This document shows positions 36,517-45,812 of a stretch of 64,000 nt of DNA, one piece after another. The stretch is from Simkaniaceae bacterium (GTDB lineage Bacteria; Chlamydiota; Chlamydiia; Chlamydiales; Simkaniaceae). Each line of letters opens with the position of its first letter. Position 1 is the first letter of the stretch. The notes under the pieces were generated by a model, which made no database searches, was not told where the DNA came from, and worked only from the letters and a program-made list of their open reading frames with translations. The stretch lies in contig CP073762.1 in NCBI GenBank assembly GCA_018399055.1, positions 1,178,001 through 1,242,000 on the forward strand, in the 5' to 3' direction. Position numbers and translations under genes: made by a program.

Positions 36517-36684
36517 TAGACAAGATTTGATTTGACAGGCACTATTTATCCGACACCTTCTTTTTGGTTATCTCAGACTCAATGCAGATAATGGTCGACA
36601 GTCCCTGGACAAGTACATCTTCACTCTATCTTTTTTTTTATGGCTTTGGTAAGCTCGCTTCTTAAAAACTCAAGTAGTATATCC

Positions 36685-39207
36685 ATGAAATACGATCATA
36701 TCGCAATTGAAAAGAAATGGCAGAAATTTTGGAAAGAGAAAAAGCTTTTTAAAGCAGACATTGATCCTGACAAACCCAAGTACTATATTCTGGACATGTT
36801 TCCCTATCCTTCAGGTGCAGGGCTTCACGTTGGGCATGTTACTGGATATACAGCTACAGATATTTTGGCGCGTTATAAGCGTCAACAAGGATTTAACGTT
36901 TTACATCCGATGGGGTGGGATAGCTTTGGACTCCAGGCAGAACAGTATGCTATTCGAACAGGTACCCATCCAAAAATAACGACTGAAAGCAATATTAACA
37001 CCTATCGGCGGCAGTTGCAGTCTCTAGGTTTCAGTTATGACTGGGAACGAGAGTTCGCGACCAGCGATCCTGACTACTACAAATGGACACAATGGATTTT
37101 TACAAAGCTTTGCGAAAAAGAGCTTGCTTATGAGGCAGAGATTCTTGTGAACTATTGCCCAGAGCTAGGCACTGTTCTTGCGAATGAAGAAGTCGAAGAT
37201 GGGAAATCTAAAGAAGGGGGTTTTCCTGTTGAACGGCGTCCTTTGAGGCAGTGGGTTTTAAAAATTACCGAGTATGCTGAACGCCTTTTGAATGATCTTG
37301 ATACATTGGACTGGCCCGACTATCTCAAGACCCTTCAGCGCAACTGGATTGGTAAGAGCCATGGTGCAAAGGTCACCTTTTTGGAAAATGAAACCAAGCA
37401 ACCCATTACTGTTTACACAACTAGGCACGACACCTTATTTGCCACAACATTTTTAGTTGTTTCTCCAGAGCACCCCGTTGTGAAAGAGATCACAACAAAG
37501 GAGCAAGAAGGCAAAGTGGAAGCTTATCTGAAGGAAACGGCGAAGAAGAGTGATTTTGAGAGGACGGAGCTTGCAAAAGACAAGACAGGTGTTTGGACTG
37601 GGTCCTATGCGGTTAACCCCGTTAATGATGAATTGATCCCCATTTGGGTTGCTGACTATGTCCTCATGGGATATGGAACCGGCGCTGTCATGGGAGTTCC
37701 CGGTGGAGATGAGCGAGATTTCGAATTTGTTAAAAAGTATGGCCTTCCTGTCATCCCTCCCTACGATCCCTATATCGAAGAAGTTCCTGCTGGAATGACA
37801 AAAGAAGACCTGCGCATAGAAATCCTAGCGGGAAAGCGCTGCTCAAACACAGGTGGAAAAGCCATTAATGGGAAAAGCGAAAAACTCGACATTAATGATT
37901 TAGAAATCGAAGCTGCAAAAGCTGCTGTTGTGGATTGGTTGGAAAAGGAAGGTATAGGTGAGCGCTGCACAACCTACAAGCTTCGCGACTGGCTCTTTTC
38001 TCGCCAACGCTATTGGGGAGAGCCTGTTCCTGTTCTCCATTTTGAGGATGGAACCAAGCGCACTTTAGATCTAGATGAGCTTCCATTAACACTTCCTGAA
38101 GTGACCGAATATAAGCCGCAGGGGGAGTCTAAAACCCCTCTTGATAACGTTACTGAGTGGGTCCATATTACAGACCCCAAAACAGGCAAAAAGGCGCGTC
38201 GAGAAACCAATACGATGCCTCAGTGGGCAGGATCTTGTTGGTATTATTTGCGATTCTGTGATCCCCACAACGAAAAGAGTGCCTGGGGAGAAAAAGAAGA
38301 AAACTATTGGATGCCTGTTGATATGTACGTTGGGGGAGTCGAACATGCCGTTCTCCATCTCCTTTACTCTCGTTTTTGGCATAAGGTTCTTTATGACTGT
38401 GGGTATGTTTCAACAATTGAACCCTTTCAAACGCTCCGAAATCAAGGGCTAGTTACTGCAAAAGCATACAAGGAGCCAGGTGGAGGATACGTTTCTCCTG
38501 AAGATGCTGCAAAGCGCGAAGGGCTAACGCAGCTTGTTGAGAAGATGTCTAAGTCGAAGCTTAACGGAGTCACTCCCGATGAAATCATCGAAGAGTATGG
38601 AGCGGATTCTCTGCGCCTCTATGAAATGTTCATGGGTCCTTTTGATAAGGAAAAACTTTGGAATGGCGCAGCCATTAGTGGATGCCGCCGCTTTTTAGAT
38701 CGTTTTCATGCACTTGTATTTTCTGATAAAGTTAAAGAGACCGATGAAGGGTTAAAACTTGTACATAAGCTCGTTGACGGAGTTCAGAAAGATATTGAGG
38801 AGATGCTCTTCAATACAGCCATTGCTAAAATGATGGAATTTATCAATGCCTTCTCCAAACTCGATTCGTATTCAAAAGAGGGGCTCCAAATGGCGACTCA
38901 AGCCTTAGCTCCCTTTGCCCCACATATTGCAGAAGAATGTTGGAACCATCTGGGAAATAAAGAATCCATCACTTTTGCTCCCTTTCCAAAAGCTGATCCG
39001 AAATACTTGACCGAGGAAAACGTTACGTATGTGATTCAGGTCAACGGAAAGTTTCGTGGCAAATGGGATCTTCCAAAAGGGCAAACTGAAAAGGATTTAC
39101 TTGAAGCGGTTCAAAAAGATGAAAGAATGGCAAAACATATCAGCGGAGAGATCGTAAAAGTGATCTTCGTACCAGAGAAACTTCTCAATATCGTTGTAAA
39201 ATTATGA
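36685..39207 (+). CDS. leuS: Leucyl-tRNA synthetase
   Basis: Charges tRNA-Leu with leucine. The 840-residue protein has the class I signature PYPSGAGLHVGHVTGYTA (HIGH motif as HVGH) near residue 45, the editing domain in the middle (TTRHDTLFATTFLVVSPEHP and GTGAVMGVPGGDERDFEF), and KMSKSKLNGV (KMSKS) near 620. I start at MKYDHIAIEKKWQ, the usual N-terminus; the frame is open to 36640 but the added residues are not conserved. Its stop overlaps the waaA start by four bases (ATGA), the same pairing as in Chlamydia. Confidence 0.97.
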   Translation: MKYDHIAIEKKWQKFWKEKKLFKADIDPDKPKYYILDMFPYPSGAGLHVGHVTGYTATDILARYKRQQGFNVLHPMGWDSFGLQAEQYAIRTGTHPKITTESNINTYRRQLQSLGFSYDWEREFATSDPDYYKWTQWIFTKLCEKELAYEAEILVNYCPELGTVLANEEVEDGKSKEGGFPVERRPLRQWVLKITEYAERLLNDLDTLDWPDYLKTLQRNWIGKSHGAKVTFLENETKQPITVYTTRHDTLFATTFLVVSPEHPVVKEITTKEQEGKVEAYLKETAKKSDFERTELAKDKTGVWTGSYAVNPVNDELIPIWVADYVLMGYGTGAVMGVPGGDERDFEFVKKYGLPVIPPYDPYIEEVPAGMTKEDLRIEILAGKRCSNTGGKAINGKSEKLDINDLEIEAAKAAVVDWLEKEGIGERCTTYKLRDWLFSRQRYWGEPVPVLHFEDGTKRTLDLDELPLTLPEVTEYKPQGESKTPLDNVTEWVHITDPKTGKKARRETNTMPQWAGSCWYYLRFCDPHNEKSAWGEKEENYWMPVDMYVGGVEHAVLHLLYSRFWHKVLYDCGYVSTIEPFQTLRNQGLVTAKAYKEPGGGYVSPEDAAKREGLTQLVEKMSKSKLNGVTPDEIIEEYGADSLRLYEMFMGPFDKEKLWNGAAISGCRRFLDRFHALVFSDKVKETDEGLKLVHKLVDGVQKDIEEMLFNTAIAKMMEFINAFSKLDSYSKEGLQMATQALAPFAPHIAEECWNHLGNKESITFAPFPKADPKYLTEENVTYVIQVNGKFRGKWDLPKGQTEKDLLEAVQKDERMAKHISGEIVKVIFVPEKLLNIVVKL

Positions 39208-40439
39208 CCCGATTTCTATATGACGTAGCGCTATTTACCCTTGTGATTTTTTTCTTCCCTAAACTTCTTATCGACTTTCTGTTTAAGAAGAAGTATCGGA
39301 AGAGCTTAAAGCTTCGCTTAAAACCTAAGGCTCCTGGAGGGGGAGATAAAGAGGTTATCTGGCTCCACGCTGTTTCAATGGGAGAAACAAAGGCCTTATC
39401 TACTCTTGTTCCTCATATCCGAAAGAGTCATCCCGATGCTTTTATTTTTGTGACTACGGTGACAGAAACTGGACAGGAGCAAGCGAAACGCTCGATTCCC
39501 GATGCTGATGCAATTCACTTTCTTCCCCTTGACTTTTCATGGATTATCAAAGCTTTTGTACAAACCCTCCGCCCAAACCTTCTGATCTTAGTGGAAGGAG
39601 ATTATTGGTTGAATCTTATGACTGAGGTAAAAAAGTGTGGAGGACATATTGTTGTCGTGAATGGAAAGCTCTCTGAAAAATCCCTTAAGCGCTATCTTGC
39701 CTTTCGTCCCTTGGCTCGAACCCTATTTTCTTCTGTTGATCACTTTTGTCTTCAAGGAGAAAGCTATCTCGAAAGGTTCCTCAAGCTAGGGATCCCCCCT
39801 GAAAAACTTACGATTACAGGAAATCTGAAGTTCGATATCCCTTTAGCAGAGCCCGATGGCCTCGACACCTTTCGAAAGAGTTTGAAGCTCAAAACAAGTG
39901 ACCGGGTGATCACCCTGGGATCGACCCATGATGGAGAAGAATCTCTTTTATTGACCGCCCTCCTTCCATTTCTTACGGAAGATATCCATCTGAAGGTTCT
40001 CGTCGTTCCACGCCATCCTGAACGCTTCAAGAAAGTTAAAGAATCATTTCACCACCCTCAAGTGACAATTGTTGATAAAATGGGTGTTCTGCCCGCCTGT
40101 TATCGTCTGTCTTATCTTGCCATTGTTGGAGGGAGTTTTGTAAAAGGGATTGGTGGGCATGATATTTTTGAACCGGCCAAGATGGGAATTCCCACTCTCT
40201 TTGGTCCCTACATGTACAAGCAAATGGACCTCGACCGCCTGCTCACTGAAGCAGGAGGGGGAATGAAAGTTAAACCTAGCGAGCTCACACAAGCAATCGA
40301 AAAACTTCTTTGCGATTCAAAACTTCATTTAGAGATGAGTGAGAAAGGAAAGTATGCAGCTCAAAAAACACTTGGTGTTTCATTTCGTACATGGAACTTA
40401 ATTAATTCAAACATTTCTCTTGAGAAGAAATCGCAGTGA
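39204..40439 (+). CDS. waaA: 3-deoxy-D-manno-octulosonic acid (Kdo) transferase
   Basis: Adds Kdo residues to lipid A in the inner membrane; chlamydial versions add several. The 411-residue protein has an N-terminal anchor (FTLVIFFFPKLLIDFLF), then the GT30/GT-B fold with WLHAVSMGETKA near 50, LVEGDYWLNL near 130, and GSTHDGEESLLL and VGGSFVKGIGGHDIFEPAKMG in the C-terminal donor-binding half. It overlaps leuS by four bases and is followed by two tRNA genes. Confidence 0.95.
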   Translation: MTRFLYDVALFTLVIFFFPKLLIDFLFKKKYRKSLKLRLKPKAPGGGDKEVIWLHAVSMGETKALSTLVPHIRKSHPDAFIFVTTVTETGQEQAKRSIPDADAIHFLPLDFSWIIKAFVQTLRPNLLILVEGDYWLNLMTEVKKCGGHIVVVNGKLSEKSLKRYLAFRPLARTLFSSVDHFCLQGESYLERFLKLGIPPEKLTITGNLKFDIPLAEPDGLDTFRKSLKLKTSDRVITLGSTHDGEESLLLTALLPFLTEDIHLKVLVVPRHPERFKKVKESFHHPQVTIVDKMGVLPACYRLSYLAIVGGSFVKGIGGHDIFEPAKMGIPTLFGPYMYKQMDLDRLLTEAGGGMKVKPSELTQAIEKLLCDSKLHLEMSEKGKYAAQKTLGVSFRTWNLINSNISLEKKSQ

Positions 40440-40463
40440 GATTACAATCGCTATTTAATCTAC

Positions 40464-40536
<73 letters not shown>

Positions 40537-40543
40537 ATTTCTC

Positions 40544-40616
40544 GGCGGCATAGCTCAGTTGGTAGAGCAACGGAATCATAATCCGTGGGTCCATGGTTCG
40601 AGTCCGTGTGCCGCTA
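40544..40616 (+). tRNA. tRNA-Met, elongator (CAU)
   Basis: A cloverleaf with acceptor GGCGGCA/TGCCGCT, anticodon arm ACGGA-ATCATAA-TCCGT (CAT) and TTCGAGT T-loop. It lacks the initiator marks. An Ile tRNA with modified CAU cannot be fully excluded. Seven bases separate it from the initiator tRNA. Confidence 0.88.
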
Positions 40617-40944
40617 TCCTCTGGCGTGGTTTTCTAGTTCTCTTTTGACGTGGACCAGTTTATTAATAACATTTTCGCCTCTCATAACTTCTGGAGGCAT
40701 GCATTCGAAGATTTCTTTCAATAGGATCTGCTGCTCTATATTGAAGCTTTCTGTTCCTGGAACCGATGGGAGATCTTTTTTTTCGATAAGGAGGAAAGAT
40801 GCTAATTGGTGTTGTAAGGCTTGTGCAGCTTTCTTTTTTTCCTCGCGGGAGAGATATTTCTCGATAGGTATCTTCTGAACAAGAATTGCCAATAATCTCA
40901 CAAGCTCTTCTCGTTGACTTTCACGAGGATTTCTTCTTACAGTG
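40614..40944 (-). pseudogene. C-terminal fragment of a gene split by the IS66-family element
   Basis: This minus-strand frame continues, across the insertion, the gene at 45805-46656. Its last 107 residues run from RRNPRESQREELVRLLAILV to VHVKRELENHARG and are helical and charged, with EKKKAAQALQHQLASFL in the middle. The frame is open back into the insertion sequence, giving an apparent start at 40973, but that start is created by the element. At the 8-base target duplication (40937-40944) the codon phase matches the other fragment exactly. The stop overlaps the end of the tRNA-Met gene by three bases. Confidence 0.8.
40937..40944. repeat. Target-site duplication of the large IS66-family element (left copy)
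   Basis: TTACAGTG, identical to 45805-45812; 8 bases is the usual IS66 duplication length. Confidence 0.93.
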
Positions 40945-41031
40945 GTAAGCGTCAAAACAGACCATCTATTCAAGGGTAAATCTGCCTGATAAAATAACGG
41001 ATCTCATTTCAATTACAGGAGGTCCGTATCT

Positions 41032-41385
41032 ATGAAAGAAGAAGTTAAAAGATCAAAAACCCTCAGAAGGTTTTGGCAGGAGAAGCTTGAGGAATGGAAA
41101 ACAAGTGGATTAAGTGGCTCTGCTTGGTGCAGAAAAAACCAGCTTTCTTACAACCAGTTCAGTTATTGGCGAAACATTTTCATCAGCAAGCCGTTACCTT
41201 CGAAGAGCATGTCAGTTTCTCAAGAGGATTTTATCGAAATCAAAGAAGACACACCGTCTGAAGAAGGAAGCAGTGGAGTCGAACTGCGATGGAACCAACT
41301 GAACATCTCACTGGACAAGCAATTTCATGAATCAACTTTGAAGAAGCTTTTTCGCGTTATGGGTGAGGTAGAGTCGTGCTTGTAA
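41032..41385 (+). CDS. tnpA: IS66 TnpA accessory protein
   Basis: A 117-residue IS66 OrfA protein with the usual start, KRFWQ-type helix LRRFWQEKLEEWKTSGLS, then AWCRKNQLSYNQFSYWRN, a helix-turn-helix-like segment. GGAGGT lies nine bases before the ATG. Its end overlaps tnpB by ten bases. Needed with TnpB for IS66 movement in studied members. Confidence 0.9.
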   Translation: MKEEVKRSKTLRRFWQEKLEEWKTSGLSGSAWCRKNQLSYNQFSYWRNIFISKPLPSKSMSVSQEDFIEIKEDTPSEEGSSGVELRWNQLNISLDKQFHESTLKKLFRVMGEVESCL

Positions 41386-41702
41386 TCGGCGGAAGCGCAA
41401 AAATCTATCTCTATAGAGAAAAGGTGGATATGAGAAAAAGCTTTGAGGGGCTGAGTGAAGCTGTGGAATTAGAATATCCCCATCAATTACTGACTGGATC
41501 TCTTTTCACCTTTTTGAATAAGAAGGGAGATCGTATGAAGATTCTCTACTGGGATCATGACGGTTTAGTCATTTGGTACAAGCGGCTCGAACAAGGGACT
41601 TTTGCATCGAAAATGTCTGGTCAAATAGACAAGCGCAGCTTTTTGATGCTCCTTGAAGGAGTAACACCCAAGCGTCTACAAAAAAGATGGAATTCTCTAT
41701 AG
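41376..41702 (+). CDS. tnpB: IS66 TnpB accessory protein
   Basis: A 108-residue IS66 OrfB protein with the family motifs KIYLYREKVDMRKSFEGL, LFTFLNKKGDRMKILYWDHDG and the closing WYKRLEQGTF. It starts with GTG at 41376, inside the end of tnpA, so its translation is coupled. Confidence 0.93.
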   Translation: MLVIGGSAKIYLYREKVDMRKSFEGLSEAVELEYPHQLLTGSLFTFLNKKGDRMKILYWDHDGLVIWYKRLEQGTFASKMSGQIDKRSFLMLLEGVTPKRLQKRWNSL

Positions 41703-41745
41703 AAAAGGGGTGTTTTTATAGGAGAAATTTGATAGAATTTCTTCT

Positions 41746-43359
41746 ATGACAGCGTTAGAAAGCCCTAGCAATACATCTTCAGAAATCGATCAACTTAAAG
41801 CAGAACTTGCCGAGCTCCGTTCAATTATCTTTGAACTCAAAGACGAAAACGAGCGCTTAAAAAAGAAAGTGAAGGAGCTCGAGAAAGAAAACGTCCTACT
41901 CAGGAAAGAGAATGCACAGCTTCGAGCTGAAAATGCCGCTCTTAAAGAGGAAAATCAGTGGCTAAAAAAACAAATCTTCGGGAAGCGATCAGAACGGCTG
42001 ATTACGGGTGAAGGGCAGCTAGAATTTCCCGGGATGGATCTCCCCAATGAAGAGTATGAAGAGAAAGAGATCAAAGGGCACACAAGAAGAAAGCAAAGGA
42101 GCAGCACCGAAGAAGATAAAATCACCTTTCCTGAGGACCTTCTCAAAGAAACAATTATTCTTGATCTCGCTGAAACAGAAAAAGTTTGTCCTCAAACAGG
42201 AGAGGCGTTAGAAAAGATCGGAGAAGAAGTCACTCAAAAGCTCGCCTTCAAGCCAGGAAGCTTTTTTATCAAAGAGTTTATTAAACCAAAGTATGTCTCC
42301 AAAAAAGCCCCAGAACTGGGGGTCATGAGTGCTCCCACTCCAGAGGGGATTTTTTTAAAGAGTAAAGCTGATGAAAGCCTTCTTGCTCACGTCATCACAA
42401 TGAAATTTGGAGATCACCTCCCTCTATATAGGATTCAGGAGATCTTAGAAAGAGATGGGATCAAGATCTCTCGCCAAACCCTCTCTCATTGGGTCCTGCA
42501 CGTTGGAGAAAACCTCATTCCCCTCTATGAAGCAATGAAAAAGCATATCTTGAGCCATCCTTCGATTTTTGTGGATGAGAGTCCCATAGGGCTTTTGGTC
42601 AAAGGGAAAAAGAAGGTTCATCAATCCTATATGTGGGTCTATGTAGGAGGGAAAGGACTTGATCCCCCCTATCGCCTCTTTGAATTTTGCTTGAATCGAA
42701 GTTACCATCATCCTTTAAAAATGCTTGAAGGGTATGAAGGGAGGCTCCATTCAGATAAATATGGTGCCTATGAAGAGCTCGCTAAAAAAGAAAAGGTCAC
42801 ATGGTGTCCGTGCTGGGCGCATATCAGAAGATATTTTCTGGAGGCCAAAGGAGGAGATCAAGAATTTTGCAGCTATGTGCTGAGAAAAATCCGCTATCTC
42901 TACATGCTCGAAAGGGTCGCGAAAAGCCGAAGCAATACTGAGCGTCTTAAGATTCGTAAAGAAAAAGAAGAGCCGATTATTAACGACTTGATAGATAGGG
43001 TTAAAAACAAGCTCATCAAAGGAAAGCACCTGCCTAAGTCGAAGTATCAAAAAGCACTGGTCTATTTTTCAAGGCTCATTCCTTACCTGAAAAACTATCT
43101 CTCTGATCCCGAAGCGCAAATAGACAATAACGTTGCCGAAAGAGCCATCCGCCCTCTTGCCATCGGGAGAAAGAACTGGCTCTTTGTTGGGAGCGAAAAA
43201 GGAGGAAAAGCGACAGCGACCTTGTTATCGCTAGTGCAAACGTGCAGGAACTTGAAGATCAATCCCAGGGAATATCTTGATGATATTCTCAGAAGGGTTA
43301 TGAGTCATCCTTCCTCAAAAATCGAAGAACTGCTTCCTGATCAGTGGGAAAGGGTTTGA
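41746..43359 (+). CDS. tnpC: IS66 transposase TnpC (DDE)
   Basis: The 537-residue transposase is uninterrupted. Residues about 15-80 form a long coiled coil (heptads of Leu, Glu and Lys); then LKKQIFGKRSERL is the usual start of the IS66 core; IFVDESPIGLL holds the first Asp near residue 275, LHSDKYGAYEEL the second near 335, and NNVAERAIRPLAIGRKNWLF the Glu near 460. All three catalytic residues are present, so the element may still be able to move. Confidence 0.95.
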   Translation: MTALESPSNTSSEIDQLKAELAELRSIIFELKDENERLKKKVKELEKENVLLRKENAQLRAENAALKEENQWLKKQIFGKRSERLITGEGQLEFPGMDLPNEEYEEKEIKGHTRRKQRSSTEEDKITFPEDLLKETIILDLAETEKVCPQTGEALEKIGEEVTQKLAFKPGSFFIKEFIKPKYVSKKAPELGVMSAPTPEGIFLKSKADESLLAHVITMKFGDHLPLYRIQEILERDGIKISRQTLSHWVLHVGENLIPLYEAMKKHILSHPSIFVDESPIGLLVKGKKKVHQSYMWVYVGGKGLDPPYRLFEFCLNRSYHHPLKMLEGYEGRLHSDKYGAYEELAKKEKVTWCPCWAHIRRYFLEAKGGDQEFCSYVLRKIRYLYMLERVAKSRSNTERLKIRKEKEEPIINDLIDRVKNKLIKGKHLPKSKYQKALVYFSRLIPYLKNYLSDPEAQIDNNVAERAIRPLAIGRKNWLFVGSEKGGKATATLLSLVQTCRNLKINPREYLDDILRRVMSHPSSKIEELLPDQWERV

Positions 43360-43443
43360 ACCTCGATCATAGGCTTTTGATAGATCTTTTTTGCTTTCAT
43401 CAAAAAATAAAGAAAATGATAACAGAAAAAAAAGGATCAATCG

Positions 43444-45717
43444 ATGAACAAGAAGAGAAAACTCTGGGCAATAAGCTTAATCACTACATTTCTAATGTTT
43501 CCACTAGAAGGAGCAAATCATTGCTCCTCAGGATATGCCATCATTGGGGGGCAAGATGGTTCTAACCCTTACGCAGCGCTTGTCGCTCCTAATGGAGTCA
43601 CAACAGGGCTGACGGGGGCCCTTCCCAAAGGAAGTGGACAGATCTCCTCCGTTGCCATCAATTCCTCGGGCTCTGCCATCATTGGGGGGTACGATAATGG
43701 TTTTAACCCTTACGCAGCGCTTGTCGCTCCTAATGGAGTCACAACAGGGCTGACGGGGGGGGCCCTTCCCACAGGAAGAGGACAGATCTCCTCCGTTGCC
43801 ATCAATTCCTCGGGCTCTGCCATCATTGGGGGGCAAGATAATAGTTTTTTTAACCCTTACGCAGCGCTTGTCGCTCCTAATGGAGTCGCAACAGCGCTGA
43901 CGGGGGCCCTTCCCAAAGAAAGTGGACAGATCTTCTCCGTTGCCATCAATTCCTCGGGCTCTGCCATCATTGGGGGGTACGATAATGGTTTTAATGACCC
44001 TTACGCAGCGCTTGTCGCTCCTAATGGAGTCACAACAGGGCTGACGGGGGCCCTTCCCAAAGGAAGTGGACAGATCTCCTCCGTTGCCATCAATTCCTCG
44101 GGCTCTGCCATCATTGGGGGGCAAGATGGTTCTAACCCTTACGCAGCGCTTGTCGCTCCTAATGGAGTCGCAACAGCGCTGACGGGGGCCCTTCCCACAG
44201 GAAGTGGACAGATCTTCTCCGTTGCCATCAATTCCTCGGGCTCTGCCATCATTGGGGGGAACGATGGTTTTAACCCTTACGCAGCGCTTGTCGCTCCTAA
44301 TGGAGTCGCAACAGCGCTGACGGGGGCCCTTCCCACAGGAAGTGGACGGATCTACTCCGTTGCCATCAATTCCTCGGGCTCTGCCATCATTGGGGGGTTC
44401 GATAATGGTTTTAATGACCCTTACGCAGCGCTTGTCGCTCCTAATGGAGTCGCAACAGCGCTGACGGGGGCCCTTCCCACAGGAAGTGGACTGATCACCT
44501 CCGTTGCCATCAATTCCTCGGGCTCTGCCATCATTGGGGGGGTCGATAATGGTTTTAATGACCCTTACGCAGCGCTTGTCGCTCCTAATGGAGTCGCAAC
44601 AGCGCTGACGGGGGCCCTTCCCACAGGAAGTGGACGGATCTTCTCCGTTGCCATCAATTCCTGCGATGAAGATCAAATGAGCTCCATCCTTGCTCTTATC
44701 GATCCAAAAAGCTTCGGCCCTGGAAATACCTATGCCGATCCTTTGTTTGCGCTGTCAACGCTTATTTTAAGAAACCACTTGTCTCAGATCCATGATCATT
44801 CCTTAAATCCCCTTCAAAATAAAGAAAATCTTTCTTTTGTGGCTGACGCATCAGATAAGGTTTATCCTTGTCCTAAACCCAATAAATCTAATTTTGCTCT
44901 ATGGGTTTCTCCGTTTGGACTCTATGCCCACTATAAAAAAGAAGGATCTTTTCCCTCTCTTAGAGACAGAAGTATTGGGGGAATTTTAGGTTTTGATTAC
45001 AATGGCTGGGACAACGGGATGATTGGAGGAGGCGTTGCTTATGCTTTCCAAGATATTCACTACTCAGAGCGCATGGGAAAAGCAAAGGCCCATCAAGAGC
45101 TGGCAACTTTTTATGGAGCCTGGTATGGCTCTTTTATGACCATCGAAGGGGCTCTTTGGGGAGGCATCTACCAACTTCACAATCACCGAAAAACCCTTGG
45201 ATTTATTCCCTCTAAATCTTCGATTCATGGAGGACTTTTTTCTCCTCATATCGGCCTTCAAAAACCATTTTCTTTAAGCAGCGTAAGAATCACTCCTTTT
45301 GTCTCTCTTGATTGGGTCAATAACTGGCAAGGCAAGGTCTCCGAAAAGGGAAAATCGGGCTTTAACTTAAGACTGGACTCTCACTATGTTTCTCTTCTTC
45401 GCTCAGAAATAGGAGTGCGCCTCTCTCAACAACATAAAACAAAACATGGAGTGTTAAAATTAGAGGAAGGGGTTAGTTACGTTAACAAAACTCCTTTTAA
45501 TGCTAAAAAAGCCTCGACCTACTACGTGGGATCGATCTCATCGTTTAATGTTCAGCTTTTTAGCAATCAGGTGCAAAACCTTGGCTCCCTCTACCTCGGA
45601 AGCTCTTTTACTCCCCATAAAATAGCGATTCCTTTGATTGCGCTTAACTACCAAGGAGAGTGGGGGAAAAAGCAAATTTCTAATACCTTAGCGCTAGAGA
45701 TGAAGCAAAGGTTTTAG
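43444..45717 (+). CDS. Autotransporter-like repeat protein carried by the IS66-family element
   Basis: A 757-residue surface protein. Residues 1-23 are a signal peptide (MNKKRKLWAISLITTFLMFP). Residues about 30-405 are eight repeats of 46-49 residues of the form AIIGGxDxxNPYAALVAPNG, then LTGALPxGSGxIxSVAINSS. After a linker, the last 270 residues form an autotransporter-type beta-barrel: FALWVSPFGLYAHYK, GGILGFDYNGWDNGMIGGG, ATFYGAWYGSF, and a final strand ending ALEMKQRF with terminal Phe. It probably displays the repeats on the outer surface, as an adhesin or variable antigen would. AAGGA upstream supports the start. It lies 84 bases after tnpC and inside the same element ends. Confidence 0.87.
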   Translation: MNKKRKLWAISLITTFLMFPLEGANHCSSGYAIIGGQDGSNPYAALVAPNGVTTGLTGALPKGSGQISSVAINSSGSAIIGGYDNGFNPYAALVAPNGVTTGLTGGALPTGRGQISSVAINSSGSAIIGGQDNSFFNPYAALVAPNGVATALTGALPKESGQIFSVAINSSGSAIIGGYDNGFNDPYAALVAPNGVTTGLTGALPKGSGQISSVAINSSGSAIIGGQDGSNPYAALVAPNGVATALTGALPTGSGQIFSVAINSSGSAIIGGNDGFNPYAALVAPNGVATALTGALPTGSGRIYSVAINSSGSAIIGGFDNGFNDPYAALVAPNGVATALTGALPTGSGLITSVAINSSGSAIIGGVDNGFNDPYAALVAPNGVATALTGALPTGSGRIFSVAINSCDEDQMSSILALIDPKSFGPGNTYADPLFALSTLILRNHLSQIHDHSLNPLQNKENLSFVADASDKVYPCPKPNKSNFALWVSPFGLYAHYKKEGSFPSLRDRSIGGILGFDYNGWDNGMIGGGVAYAFQDIHYSERMGKAKAHQELATFYGAWYGSFMTIEGALWGGIYQLHNHRKTLGFIPSKSSIHGGLFSPHIGLQKPFSLSSVRITPFVSLDWVNNWQGKVSEKGKSGFNLRLDSHYVSLLRSEIGVRLSQQHKTKHGVLKLEEGVSYVNKTPFNAKKASTYYVGSISSFNVQLFSNQVQNLGSLYLGSSFTPHKIAIPLIALNYQGEWGKKQISNTLALEMKQRF
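43537..44663 (+). repeat. Eight near-identical tandem repeats of about 140 bases
   Basis: Units start with GCCATCATTGGGGG near 43537, 43677, 43818, 43963, 44107, 44245, 44384 and 44528. They keep the reading frame while differing in length by 3-9 bases, mainly at the GGGG(G)-x-GAT segment, and contain many identical stretches of 30-60 bases. Unequal recombination could add or remove units. Confidence 0.9.
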
Positions 45718-45804
45718 CTTAAATAAATCTTCCAAACGACCGGGAAAAAGCCTAGTCTGATTATTAATCACATTGGTGTCTAAACGGTCTGTTTTGACGC
45801 TTAC

Positions 45805-45812
45805 TTACAGTG
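45805..45812. repeat. Target-site duplication of the large IS66-family element (right copy)
   Basis: TTACAGTG, identical to 40937-40944. Confidence 0.93.

Larger units (their letters stand above)
40945..45804 (+). mobile_element. IS66-family element (4.86 kb) with an autotransporter-like cargo gene
   Basis: The ends are a perfect 19-bp inverted repeat: GTAAGCGTCAAAACAGACC at 40945-40963 and its reverse complement at 45786-45804. An exact 8-base duplication, TTACAGTG, flanks it. Inside are the three IS66 genes tnpA, tnpB and tnpC, in order and on the plus strand, and then a 757-codon surface-protein gene in the same direction. Normal IS66 elements of this type end shortly after tnpC, near 2.5 kb, so about 2.4 kb is cargo. 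Because the duplication flanks the whole unit, the cargo moved in with the transposase genes. Confidence 0.93.

Noticed and set aside
40614-40973. A complete 119-residue gene next to tRNA-Met
   Set aside because: Its first residues come from the end repeat of the IS66-family element; the real sequence is the tail of the split gene.
43537-44663. CRISPR-like array
   Set aside because: Regular spacing is due to coding repeats of about 140 bases with nearly identical 'spacers'; all are in one frame of a surface protein.
43528-44676. A 382-codon antisense frame with Cys- and Arg-rich repeats
   Set aside because: It mirrors the eight repeats of the barrel protein gene on the other strand. The repeat unit happens to be open in both directions; it has no ribosome site and no sensible protein pattern.
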